Shown here in pieces: positions 13,801 through 28,800 of a DNA stretch of 64,000 nucleotides. The notes below the pieces were generated by a model that did no database searches, was not told the origin of the DNA, and was given only the letters and a program-made list of their open reading frames with translations. The DNA is from Streblospio benedicti (taxonomy: Eukaryota > Annelida > Polychaeta > Spionida > Spionidae), in assembly GCA_019095985.1 (NCBI GenBank), contig CM032660.1, positions 26,731,913-26,795,912 of the forward strand, given 5' to 3'. The position numbers were made by a program, and so were the translations under genes. Positions within the stretch are counted from its first letter, which is position 1; every line of letters starts with the position of its first letter.

Positions 13801-16800
13801 AGACAAATACAATAACTTTGTAATTGTTCTGACGACAAAAATGAACCAGACCAAAACAACGTGACACAGACGTAAACAAACAACACAGCTTTGGTGCTGC
13901 TTTCAAAAACAAAAGCAAACCAATGACAAAACAACAACAGTTTGATAGCCAGACAATCAACCACAGCGTTGCTGCTGCGGCGGCTGCGTGTACCCTGATG
14001 AGGCGGCGGGAGAGTCGGCTGCTGACCTGTGCTCCGTCCCGCCGTTCTTGTGACTGGTCATCACGGCAGCAGCGTTCATCTGCTGCTGGGTGACAGCGTA
14101 CGAGTGGATGGTCGAGGTGTCAGGTGCTGGAATCACTGGCCTTGGAACAGTTGGTGCTGCCGCTGCCTTACGCAGCCATGGAAACGTGATTGGCGAGCTC
14201 GAGCCTTTGGCCTTCGGGTCAACCATCTCTGCCGCTGTTGTGGGGGGAGGTAAAAAGAAAATGAGAATTTTGTTGAGGTTTTCTATCAGAAACATAACAA
14301 CGGATTTCATTTCATGAAAAATATGTAATTCTGTGAATACAAGACTTAGTAACAAACTTACGTAGATTTTCTGGCTTGAAGGTGGTGATGATTCTGAACA
14401 CATAATCTGTAGCTTCATCTTCATCAGCTAACATGTTACCAGCAATGCAGCCGTCATCTTGAGAAGCTATAGAGTCCACAGACATCTGGCTCCCAGCTGG
14501 AGACTTCTGCATCGATGAGCCCTTTCTCTTGAGTTTTGGAAACACTTTACCTGAAAGGTCTACAGTTTTAAGAACGTCCTTGTTGCTTAGAATTTGGTTC
14601 ATTTTACTATAATTTACTGGTTCAAGTTCAAGTTCCTATTCAAGAACTACCCAATAATCATTCATCTGATGTAATTTGAAGTGAATTGAGATGAAATCAA
14701 TTGAACATGCCATTTATTACATCTTCACCTTGTGATTTAAGAAAAAAAAATCTATAAGCTACATATTTTACAGTATAGCTAATTTGGTTTCAAAGATAAA
14801 GCAGGAAATCACCTGACAGAACAGTAAAATATAGAAGAAAAAATACCTACACATTACAATTTGTAAATACTAAGGGTCACATTGCATTCCTGACATAAAT
14901 GCACATTCTATCTCACATAAGCCTAAATCTAAAACAAAACATATTTCAACACACCTTTCCCTCTCTGCGACCAGAGTGGAGGGTCAAGCTGCCCATGGGG
15001 TAATAGTCCATTTTCCAGACAGGATAGGAAGGCCAACAGGTGGCCTCCTTTTGGGAAGTGGATAGGTGGGCGTTGGACTCCATCTTGACCCACCAACACT
15101 ATGGTGCCACCACTGTCAGCTGAAAAGTCAAGGAATGGCCTGTGATGAAGATTCAAATGGACACTGTCAATAAGTAAAAGTTTATTTTAGTGTTTTGTAT
15201 ATGAATTCAAATAAAACAAGTTTAAAGAACTAAGTTTATAAAATAGCTGTCATCGACCGTGTAAATATAGGTAGATATAAATAGAAAGGGATAAGCATAC
15301 TAGGCATACAATCTCCAATTGAACTTAATGCATATCTATGTGATAAAAAAAAAACAATTCTATTTGTTACATCTTAATTCCATAAATAGAAATAGAACAG
15401 AAGTTGACAACCCAGATTTCAGATTGGTCAAAACACTGTGTTCCATATTGAGTAAAAAGCAATTGCTTTGATGCAGCAAAGGCTCTGCTCATTGTGACCT
15501 AATTCACAGTGAGCGAATGCGTCACTTACGTTGTTGGTGGCAATGCAGATACACAATCTCATCTAGGTGGACAGTAACAGCATAGTCCCAATATAAGCTG
15601 CAATCAAACAGTGCCACATTATTCTCCATGAAATCATATGAACAATCCACAAATATTATTTTGCTATAGAATATATATATATATATATATATATTGCTTT
15701 TTACAAATAGCTCTTGGAAATCATACTTGATTTTGTATAGGGAAAAACATTTATACTAAATAAAACAAATAAAATCATAAACATTAAATATAGAGTTCAT
15801 AAATATGAAATGTTAATTTTCTATACACATTTAAACATCATATGCATTTCTGTGCAAGATCATTTAACATTTAAAGAAATTATTTACAATAACGCGTTTA
15901 AAGTTCACATGCTTTTTCCAGTCATAAAAATTTATAATACTATCTATAAAAGCAAACAAAGGTATTGATCCGATATAGCAAAATATTTTAACTAAAAAGA
16001 ACATATACAAAATAATCACAATCAATCAAGCAATCAAAGCAAGATATTGAAACAAATATTGCAAGACATCATGCACAAATCATTAACTTACAATACGAAG
16101 GATTTTTATGTACATGTACAGAAGATCTGTTTGATTTATCATTAGATGCATGGAATTTGTGAATTGATTTCTAGCCTGCTCTATCAAAACACTTACACTT
16201 ATTATATTGCTTTTTAGCAAACTAGGATATTGGTGTCGGACTGGTCCATGGGACCAAAGTACAGTACAACCTCTTTTATCCGTATATCTCTTATCTGAAT
16301 AATTCCATCAACCAGACGCTTTGTTACAGCCCCGTTTTTTGAGATGTGCACAGGGCCGATTGAACAATTTTGAACATGAGGGTGAACGAACACAACACAC
16401 CGATCATTTTGGCAGGATTCCCCGGGTATTGCCCCTTGTTTTGGTTTAGTAATAGCAAGCTAAAGCATGTGTTTCAATTAATACACCAAAATATAGCTTT
16501 ATGGTTTGTGTTATGGATATCAAATTTTGTTCAATCGAATTATCATTATAAGAATATTGGTGTACAATATATAACTTCAAAGCAAAGTGATGGATGAGTT
16601 GTTCTAAAAGGTATTTCAACAATATCTTCCATCCATTGTCGTTTGTGATCCTGTACATAATGTATGCGATTTCTCACATTCAGCCACCCCTGTCCTCAGC
16701 CCATTCCCTCCCTCATCTGGATATATCGATGATCCCAATGTCTTTCCATTTTCCCGTGTCCGGTTATAAGAGGTTGTAGAGAAAGTGCTCAAGTTATTGG

Positions 16801-19800
16801 CAGTGCTCAAAGTAATTGGCTCCATCCATGCATACGTCTCATCTCCAAGGCAACATTTGAGGATAATAATGGGACGTAGTAGACATAACTATCTCATAAA
16901 ATAATAAATATTTGTTTACACCACATTTAATAAATGCTAATCAATGTTTTTGATGTTGCCAATGACGAGCACTTCCTCTACTGTGGTACCATCATGTGTT
17001 TATCATTACTTGGGTATTGTTCTTAAGCACTTGTCTTTGTAAAGGAAAACATTTTACATTTCACAACTTTAGTTGCATGTAATGTCACTAAAACTTTTGA
17101 ACGCTCTCCAAACTGAAATCCCAAAAGAAAATTTTGTATACCAATCTGATATCAATAGGTGTTCTCATGCAAAGTGAGTATTTATAGCTAATGGCTAGTG
17201 GATAGAGAAAAAAAAAACATAATGTCAAAGAAATGTCAGCAATTCATTTCAACAATTCATTTCTTCATTTTAAGAATCATAAGGTGGTCACCAGATAGAT
17301 TGCACAATACATCATTTGCTGCATTATTCATAGAGTAAATCTATCCTCTATATGCTTTAGAAAACATTTGTTTTGCAAAGGATAATGCCTTGAAATCCAT
17401 GTGTAGTAGTTTATTTGAGTATATTCATTAAATCAAATGGTTACATTGGGTAATCATTTTATTTTACAAGTTGTAAGTGAAAAGAACACATGCCTTTAAT
17501 GAGCAACATTTAATTCAGATGATTTTGTTTCTGATTTTTATGAGGCTGAATCTTTCATACAATTAATTTGACTTCTAAAGATTCCTCTACGAAGGCATTC
17601 TACTCCATGGAGCCCAATCACACATCTGTGTGTTTTGGTTAAATAAACAGAATCAGAAGTGATGTGAAATTATGTGAATGTAACCCTGGTAAAGCAAGAT
17701 GCCAAGAAGGTAGTGGTTACATATTTTACACTTAAAACCCCACGAATATACATAAGCTTGATAGAAAAAGAAATGTCAAATTATTATCATATGTATACAG
17801 AATATTCAAATTTTGCATAATACCTTATAGATTGAGTCAGATCAAGAGATATAAACAGAAACAGCAGAGAAGCAGCTGAGTAGAATATGAAAAGATGAGT
17901 TCATAAGTCTTATAACAAAACAGCCTTCACGTACAAAATGACAGTTATGTACCGTACACAGTGGTTTCACTCCTATTATAGCAGTCAATAAGTGAAGAAA
18001 TAAACATTGAAAACATTATTGCTATTTACATTTGCCCAACTGATTTGTACACCCCGCTGGTACACACATTATAGGGCGATTACAATCTTACAATTTAAAA
18101 ATATACACTCATCTGTTTCATTAGGTTCTGTTATCTATAATATCTGAATGCTTTACATTTCACATTTCAAGTAATCATACACAAATATAGATGGGAACAA
18201 TGTACATCGCATTTTCAGAATTGTGAATGCTATTTACAAATTTTTCAGACCTAACAAAATCTGTTTGTGGCATTTGCTTCCGTTTTAAAGTATGCCATGG
18301 TTCAAACCAAAGGTGCCAATATCTGAAGAAGAATTTATGATGTCTTGTCATGTAATGCTTCTTTCTTTTTCATACTTAACATAGAATCCATGATTCGTAT
18401 CAAATTCGATTTGTTCTCTGTACTGCTCACAAATCAAATAAGGAAAATCAAATAATTGAGGAAATTTCAAATTCAAATTCTAATTTCATCAGAAATCCTT
18501 ATAATCTACATAATGTTATCAAAACAATTCAACGGATGGGCACTGTGAAGTTATGATTACATGTAGTTATGAGGATCATTATCAATAAAAATCTGAGTTA
18601 CTAACAGTTAAATACATATACATGCACTGAACACACACTCATGATGATTTCAAACAAACATTCTCTTTTGCTGTTTGACATTGTGGTATTGTAGGTTGTC
18701 CATCAGGTGGCAAGGACAAGCTGATCTCAAATGATTAACCATCCACAGAAACAAGTATTTCACAATGGGAGATTAGATAGTCATTTTTTGGCAAATCAAC
18801 ATAATAATTATTTACGTATCAATGGATACATACTGTTTTTAAAAAATTCACATGGCTTAGCATGATGAACGACTTTATTTGTCATCATTGGTGGTGAAGC
18901 TGACAAGTACAAAAGATACATTATGCAAAATCCTTCCTTTTATGCTATCAGTGCATTATTTGTGATTCCTGTAGGTTTTTATTGTAGATTGTAGTCTGAC
19001 AAATGTCAATTTCCTCAATGCAATTCATTCATTTTATATAAATAATAATACAAATATCAGTCCATCTACTTAGGAATTTCATATTTTACTTTATGTCACA
19101 TATATTTCAACTAATGCAACAGTGTTGTTTTAGTTTGAATTGAAAAGCAACATGTTTTCCAACAATGAACTTATTCAATAATGAATTAGACACAAACTGT
19201 TTTAAACTTTGTAATAAGAAGCCATAAAAATAGAAACAAATAATTATTTAGTAATAATCTCAAAATACTAAGTAGTCAGATAACTGTTTTACCCCATTGT
19301 GGAGTTGCTGAAGAAATGTGTCAAAGATTTAGTAGTTCTTTGACTAGAGGTGCTTCACGATTAAAGACAACTTTAATTTCTATCCAAGTACATTATGCAT
19401 GTCAAAAACATCGACAAGCAAAATTGTATTCATTCAAATACATCATATGGAGCATCATCTGTTAACACTTTAGAGAAAACACCGTTTCTAAAGAAACAAA
19501 AAAGAACATTCGAATCGACTCTGTAATAAAATGCTAGTGAAAATGCATGAACAAGAAATAGCATGGTAGATCTAATTGAGGAAAAAGAAAGGATTTTAAA
19601 CTATATGGAACTCAAATGCATCCATGAAGGTATTTCCATCACATGCAGAAAAAGCCTAAAAAGGAAATGTTAGCAGGTATATGAACGGTTACATGGAAGC
19701 TTTTAATAAAACATTTCCTTGTAAGTGTTTTAGTATAGTTGAAGGAGAGACTGTGAAGGAATTTGAACTAATAGAGCATTTTACCCAAGATTACTGTGTG

Positions 19801-22800
19801 GACCCACAAACACATTTATATATATACACATAATAAAGCAATAATATTTTGACCCTACTGTTTACCGATTGTATTGTTAACAAACAGATTTAAAAGATAC
19901 ATGATTTACATTTTAAGACTAAAAGTACACAGATTGGCAACAAAAAAAGAGCACAACATGTACATGTAACAGAATAAAAGAACAGTAATTGTGATTTTCT
20001 TTCAATACTTACATCTAATAAAACAATATTTTGAACAGTATATAGCTAATGCTTATAAGTGTATTGTTATATCAAACAGTATTCTACACATTTTGTAGCT
20101 GCATTTAAGTGCACGTAAATGAATGTATTTGTGAGTCAGTACAACAGTACTTACAATCTCTTCGTGCCATTCCATTTGGGGAAACGATATTTTGCATAGA
20201 TTGGTCTGCATATAAAGTTTAAATATATGATAGATGACAGCCATAAAAGAATGCTTCTATAAAATACTTGTATATTGCCCAGGATACTCAAACATCCTTG
20301 ATGAAACCTTATTATGAATACACATAGACTGGTGATATGAAAGATGTTCTCATACAAAGTAATTAGTCTTAACTTACATCCAATTTTCTTCCAACATGTA
20401 ACCTATTACCGCACAAACAAAGTTTACTTAAGTGAAACAAAAGATTATCGAGCAAGCTTTATATTGATCTTTTTTAAGTGTTGTTTCCTTGAACTATGTC
20501 ACAAGATTTGCCATGCGCTAGAGGCCTTAGGTCTCATCTGCTTGAGCCATTGACTTGAGATCCCGACGGCAGCCATTCAATGAGACATTTACATATTATC
20601 AGTCCAAATGTAGATCCATGCTTGTCATCATTGTATAGAGTGGATATTACAATATTACATTTCTAGAGGTCTACTTATAATATGTATAAATGTGTGTGTA
20701 CATTTTCAATGTAATTTCTGTGCATATGCTTATGATGTTGTTGTTTTTTATTTCTAATATGATTTTGAATTAAATTCTTAGTTGATAGATAAAAAAAGAG
20801 ATATCAAATCGTATTCAATTCATGGATAAAATATATATTTAGTTAAATCTGTAGGTACAAAAACCTAAAACAATTAATTTAATGAAAATGATATCATAAT
20901 AATACAAATGCACAATAAGAAAATAAGAATAACAAAAGCACAGGCAACTGCATCAATGGACTTTGAGAAAATGAGAAACTCTTTTCAAAGCCCATTGATA
21001 CAGTTGCCTGTGAACAAAAGGACCATACAGCATCATACAAAACATCAATGTACAACATGTACACTCTTTAATATCAAATTACGAACAACTATTTTGCAAT
21101 GAAGAAAACTTTAAAACATTACAACACAGAATCAAATCAGCTTCCTGTGGAAAAATCCACGCTTTAATTGTATTTCTCCAATTTCGTGGATTCTCTCACA
21201 TTCAGTTACCAACAAGTCAACCAGCTAACAGGTTGATTTCATAGAAAGAGACTAGGTGCCATGCTATCCTGTTGGTATCTACACTTTACCAAATATCTGT
21301 TAGGTAATTGAAAGACAAAACAAACCATAATTAGCGGCTGCATGTTAATTAGACAGATTAGGTGATTGACAGCCACTGCTCCTCACCTGCGGTCTATCTG
21401 CTGGTCACCGGTGCTGCTGCTGTTGCCCTCCTCCTCACCGCCTCCTCCGTTGCAGCAGCCATTCATGAGCTGATTAGGCGTCCACTTCACCGTGAGACCC
21501 TCAGCGCCGCCGGCATGTAAACTTAGGTAGCCCGCCAGCGCGCTCACATCCTCCTTCTGATAAAGCAATACACAGAAATACATAAAAATACACTAAAAGT
21601 ATAGGATTTCTGGACTGGAATGTCATAAATTTAGAGAGCAAGCTTTCACATGGACTGCTATTCACAATTATATTGATATTTCATCGTAAAATTGAGAAAA
21701 TTTAGTTTGCAGCATGAGGTCTCACTATTTAATCATTTCATTCTCTTCTGCTACACACCCATATGTTACCAAAAACTATATCAAGTAACATGGCTGCCTA
21801 AATTTAGATTTGTAATGTCAAACATAGAGCAGAACATAGAATATGGCCAATAAAGAATATTATGCATGTAGCCAATTTTTCTTAACAAACTTTTATACGT
21901 CAATTTTTTTAGAATCACTATGCACAATGTGCATTACACGTGGGAATATGTAAAAATATCAAGAAATTGACAAAACTTACAGAACATAGGTGAATTTCTC
22001 TTACTCATCAAATTCAATAATGTTATATATCCCAGTTCCAGAAATAGTAAACAGATGAAATTGATATTGACATTCCAATTTGCAAGCATAAGATGTTTTT
22101 ATATGCTTGCACAGAAACATTATGATGTGTTTTGTGCTTTCCGAAAGTTGCTTTCATTTAAACCGCATATTAAAATATCTTGAGTAATCTAAATACCACT
22201 AAATAAAGCACCAGCTCTCAGCCCATCAAAACATGTGAAGCAGCAAAATGTAAACCGAATGACTTTTGTCAGATGTAAAAAACGCCACAATTATCAAAGA
22301 TCCTATCTTGACAATGTTAACTAGGACGTCTGCCGTTAAAAATGCACAGCACACATTCGATTCTGCAACCTCCCCGGGAGGTCCTCCCGTGACCTCATCT
22401 TTAGCTAACAACACATCACGACATTTTATAGGTGTAATAAATATCAAATGTTAAAAATATGAATACTATTTTCGTTACACTTCAACGGAAAAGATTATTG
22501 ATCCTGGATTTTACGGAACACATATTCTTGACTGACCATTATCTTTAACATATAAACACAAACCATATCAAATTGTATGCAAATTTCAAAGTAGATATAA
22601 AAAAATTAAACATACAAAAATCTGTTTATCATAACTTAGTATTCTTTTTTTTCTTCAGTCTGTCGTTGCGTGTCTGAATCCTGCAAAAACTTACCGGCTG
22701 GACAATAACGTTGTTCTTGCCATATAGGAGCTGCGTTTTTGAGTTTTGATGTAGAGATTCGACGTACTCCTTGGCTGATAGCGGTGCTGTGCGAGCGCTC

Positions 22801-25800
22801 TCCTCACTGCTAGAACTCGTGTGCCGCCGAACCTGCAAACAAAATAACTACCAGTGCAGTTTTTTATTTCAATTCCCTTGACTTGTATACCATACAATCT
22901 CTTTTATCAGGACACGTTTGGATGTTGCCGCATGAACATTTGGCTTTCCAGAGAAAGGTGGTGTGAGGTCGGTGGCCTGGGGGCAGGGAGTAGGGGGTGA
23001 GACTGTGATAAACAACATGATACAGTCCTTGAAAACAAGACAATTGTGTTTGTGTGTGTGTGTGTGTGAGAGAGAGAGTGTGAGTGCGCATGCGCGTGTA
23101 TTTCACAGATGATTTTCTGACAATCAATTAACTTGTATGACATCATATTATGCCACAAGCATTTTCTAAAAGAAAATTAACTGTGATAATACCCTGTTAG
23201 CTTTTATAATAGGCCAATCGACTTTTCCATCCGCTGCATAAAACTACAAACACCAAGAGGATCTCATTTGCTAACATCATAGGATGTACGTTGGATTCTT
23301 CACAGCATTATCAAAACAAAAATGCTAACAATTTACATTATGATTTACTTACGAATGATTCATAATCAACTACTTGTTCTAGCTTGATACATAAAATTAC
23401 CTCTGTAAAAGTAATATCAAATTTAAGTCATTGAGATGTAATTTAGCACTGTGACAGTTACAGTTTGGTTCGGTTTTGCTTTCTACATACTAAAACTGAA
23501 CCAAGCTCAGTTAATTGACGTGATGTTTACTCTGCACCTTTACCATATACATGCAGATGTTGTATCAATTACACAATGTGTAGATACGCATCCCACGTAC
23601 AGTGCTTATTATGTTTTTCCCTAGTACACAAAAAATTAATTATGGTATATGCATCCCATGTAGTGTCAAAATTACCTACGAAATACCTTAACATGTCTTG
23701 TGTAAACACATTGAATTTGTACCAGCTCATGTGGATCAATCGGAAGTGACTTTAATGCCTGACGTCTGCCATAAGCCATTAAACATGTGACGTTAATGGA
23801 ATTTTTCAACTCCTATACTTTCATACCAACAATGATTTACTAATCGTTTTATTTGTAAGGCTCAGTATAATCACATAACGAATATTTGTAAACGTGAGCC
23901 ATTAGGGAATATACTCAGTGCACTAAAATAATGTAGTGAAATAATCAGCAAAATATCATAATTTAATATGTATAAACAAGATGGTAGTATATAACATGAT
24001 GACTAAAGACATACAACATTTCCGTTAACCGTTCCATTTTGTAACCGGCACTCACCCAAAACCTACCCGACATCAGTTATTTGTCTAACCGTCATAGCCC
24101 TACTATAATTTGAGCCCAAACGCAACATATTAGGGGCCTTTGGGGTAAGTATATCAGATAAATCATGTTTGTGTCCATGCACCAAAGTAACATTGCCATA
24201 CTTGCGGCGTACTTGAGGTTATTCATAAGAACTACCTAGTGTACAGTAACATAAGTTAAACCTTTCTCCTCTACTCAAGTGGGCTCACAGATGAATTATC
24301 ATGAGCAACATGTTCCAAGTTTACAAAAACAAATTAATACAATATAATATGACCTTGATAGCAAAAGTCAACAACATCAAAAATCTGTGTCAATTGCAAT
24401 CAATGATCTGCATTTAATAAGTTTGAAGGTAATTGTTCACAATTTCAATAGCTTTAACATTTCATATACAAGTATACATAAGACATAAGATCTAAGTTTT
24501 TACAGCCTAATTTCTGTAAACAACAATGTACATGTAGTATTAAAAACAGAAACTTTAACACTGCAAATACATAATGAGTTTGAAATGATTTTATGATTTA
24601 TTGGACTTATGTATATATTATTATACGTAATTAAGTCATTAGACTTACAACTCAATGTCAGATTAGGACTATATCACAGACTCTCTGGTGGAAGTCGAAC
24701 CCACGACCATACGGCACCAAATCGCCTAGCAGACAGTTATAAGTCTAATGACTTAATTACATCTAATAACATTTAATGAGATTGCAAAACAGAAACGACA
24801 TTTAGTTTTTAAATAAAAGTCCCTGAGATTTAAAAACTTTTATCAGAAAGAAGATCAGAGCATGAATAATGGTAACAAATTTATGTACATTTATCTCTAT
24901 CAGTTGTCACATAAGCACACAGCAATGATCTTCATGGATGCTACAAAGGTGACAAAAAGAAATGGGATGTAATAAAAAAAATATGGAATAACTGGCATGT
25001 TTGCTTATACTTATGGTGTATTTACCTTGTCCTTATGCTTTCCTCTAGGAATCAATGTGACAAATAATGAATCAATCATTTTCATAGCAGAGACACCATA
25101 ATGGTACTAAAATTCATGATTTAATGTGTCAAGTATGTATCAACAATAGGTGTGTATAATTAGTTTGCACCGTGACCTATTGAACCCATGTCAAAGTCAT
25201 CAATGAGTTCACAAATCAAGTTTGTAAGATGTTATCATATAGACTGTAACGTCCAATTTTGTTGTCGTACAGCACATATAGTTACTCCAACAAAGTCTGG
25301 ATTTATGGGCTACACAATAACAATTTTCAAACATGATTTATATGTGCAATCTAATTCCACACGCCTTGTTTTGATACATATCTATTAAACCATCAACTTT
25401 AGAACCAGAAATTGAAACAATCAACAGGAAAACATTTGAATTGACAGACCATGCCTCCAACGCATTTGGGTAGCTCTGGAGTTAAGTTAATAACACCCCA
25501 CCCCACCCCAACATATTTCAGTGATAATTTAACACCAGTTATAATATCGATGTAGGGTGGAATACTCATTACTGCTGTTTATGGAGATAATATTTATATT
25601 CTCTCTTTCCCCAACTTTTTTTTATAGCCAGCATATTTCTTATCACAAAACTGACATCCTTGAACGTGTTTATTGTGTTGGTAATGTTTATATACAGTCA
25701 TTTCTTTATTCACAACACGTAAAACTTACAAAAATATCATTAACAGTTTCATCAGCTTCTGCTGACATCATCAGAATGACCGACTGCCCATAACAGGCGG

Positions 25801-28800
25801 TCAATCATCTCGGCCGCCGCCGCTGCCGAGAAGTGGGTCATATACTCGCGAGAGCTGGTGGGCCCCCTCGTCCCTGTTCATGACCTGCCTGTTGGTGCGG
25901 ATGTGTACTGCCTCCTTAATCGTTCTCGTCTTCCAATCGCTCTCTCTGTCTATCACACACACACCGCACCAACAGGCAGGTCATGAACAGGGACGAGGGG
26001 GCCCACCAGCTCTCGCGAGTATATGACCCACTTCTTGCCGGCGGCCGAGATGATTGACCGCCTGTCATGCGCAGTCGGTGATTCTGATGATGTCAGCAGA
26101 AGCTGATGAAACTGTTAATGATATTTTTGTAAGTTTTACGTGTTGTGAATAAAGAAATAACTGTATACAAAACTGACATGTTTAAGAAGACATGTTTTAC
26201 AACCTTTAGCTACTATTTGACTACTTATATCAAATGGTCTTGGCCAAACTCAAACTCACAAGATGTCAAAATGTCAATTATGAGGTTGTGGTCTCCAATC
26301 TTATGTGAGCATAAACCTTTAGGTAGTCTACTTCAGACTGTTTCAGCTATGGGGTACAGATAATACTTAATCTTTTCATTTATTTTTGTTCTAAGGTTTT
26401 CTATCTACGTGTGTGCTACCAGGAATAGCATAATGCTTTTCCTGTCTGATACTACTTATACAAATGTAAATGTAGTATAAAAACATGAAAACAACTTTTA
26501 AAATTCGGCATAGTTTTCAGCCATCAAACAAACTGCATGTTCATTTTTGCCTTCCACAATGAATTGATGTGTCTTGAAAAAAAAATATACATTTATATAT
26601 GAAAACGGAGCAGACTTTTTATGGCTAACCACTATAAATCATTGATTTAAATATATCATAATTATATTGTCACAAACGTGTTTGCTTATTACAGTTAAAT
26701 TTGAGCGTCCGCACAGATTAAAATCAAGAAAATGTAAGTTGACTTTATTTAATGCAGTTACAGTAACATGCAAACAATTTGCATACAATGTAAATGACAA
26801 TTGCAATATTTACAAGGTGATGACAGTAGAGTGATATTATCAACCAAGTGAGACCTGTAAACACAATTAACATTTGCTGTCCCAGCACACCGGGTAATAT
26901 AGCTTCAGCTATAATGACTAGTGAGCAGGGTCTATAGAAATGCCCAACAGCCTACTTATATGGCGTCCTGCATTATCACTAGATTTAAATCATTCTTCTT
27001 CACCTATGAGTAACTGACCTCTGAGTAACTGACTATATATGTAAAATGTAGTAAGTACAAGTGAAGTTACTTATCACCAAGATTATATCAATATTTATTT
27101 GATCAACTTTTCAATTCTTCCAACTAGCAAAGATATTTAGTATATAAAGCGTGTACTTAACTGAGGCAGTACCGGTATATAATTACATGTACATAGATGC
27201 AGACTGGATAATAGGATCCCATCCCAAAATAATTAAAACTTCCACTCCACATGATACATGATAATAGGCATCCATAAGGCTCAATCAGCATCGCCAACTC
27301 CTGATATGGTATACACATACATGTAGGTTTTTTAGCACCCAATTCAATGAGATAGAAAAGATAGAGGAACAACGCAATTTCCTACTAGTGTTGCAGCTAA
27401 TGTGATTAGCAGCAATCTACATATTACAAAGACTATCATTTTATCATCCATTTTATTATTGCCATATTGGTAATTTATTCACACCTCTTTAAAAATTAAT
27501 ACCTGCTCAATACAACTGTGGCAATGTCACATTTACCCTTATATTGCAGAAAACATATTGGTTATTCTTGGAACGCTATAAATAAAAGTGCATGAAGACT
27601 CATATGAAGTTTAATCATCATGAGTAATGAACAGATTTGCCTCATTAGTCAATACCCATTTTCTTATGCTATCTTGGTACAAAATGATGTTCTCTGTGCT
27701 ACTATACAGCCAGCCGCACACAATTACGATCACCGCTACAACTCATGTCTCCAATCAGTTTGAGTTGGGGACAGGAAAGGCAACACTATGCCATAGCTAT
27801 GTTAGACCTTGTGTCAGATCAGCCAGTCTAAATAACGTGAATTTTTACAGCTCCCAACTCGATCTCAGACAGGTCAGGCATTGTGGTCGCAATCATAAAA
27901 GTGTGCTGCTGGCATATGAATGACGTACAATGGACATCATCAATGAAGAGAGTACTAAGTGTGAGTATGATTTTGAAGGTCATCTCTGCTTTCAAATGTA
28001 CATGTAACACTAATGTGCATACTCATTTGATATTCAGATTCAGCTTTATCATTCATAGAGTAGAGTATAGAGATTAGGAATAGAGTAGCATATCAAGTAG
28101 TATATTGTTTGCGCGGAACAAGCATGGTGTTTTATCTAGTCACAAACAATATTAGTACCACATTTGAGTAAAGCAACCATGACCAAAATTATTGTTTTTT
28201 ATTGTATTCTTTAGTAAATTACAGTTGGAGTCATTTTTGTAAGCTCTGATAATAACTTGAAAGCAAAAATGGAAATTTACTTTCATGATTACCACCAGGT
28301 ATCATCTTCCAGAAATGACAAAGGTATTAATCAGTTTAATCTAACCAATTCTGTACATTTAATTCACAAATCAATGATGCTTGAGAAACCAAAAAATCAA
28401 CCATTGCTCACACTCACAATTTATAATGTCAAATTAATGTCTCATTGTCCCAGACTCAAAAATCAAAATCTTCATGGAACTTACTGGATTTCTACTTTGT
28501 CAGTCTATGGGCATCTCTGTATATATATACTGTACATGTAGAGCATTCTAATATCTACTGTTTGATTAGTGTCTTTTTCAAATGGAATATCTTTCTATCG
28601 TTACACCTACGCCTTACGTAAAATCAATTAATAATTTTCTTTCCTATCTACTGACACGTATGAATTGGCTAAAGGCTTGGCCTTCTAACTTTCTGATTGG
28701 CTTAGGCCTTAGAAAATGTTCCACATAAAACGGGTTCTATGAATGAGTGTTTAATATTGAATAGCTTGGGAATAGAATAAACCTGAAATGTGTGAGGAAG

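Noticed and set aside
14029-14317. Plus-strand frames over 14029-14317
   Set aside because: Antisense of the Pro/Ala/Gln-rich SGSM2 exon 13994-14234.
24660-24730. tRNA gene on the minus strand
   Set aside because: Only the T-arm half is tRNA-like; the 5' half lacks box A and the whole sits inside inverted arms.
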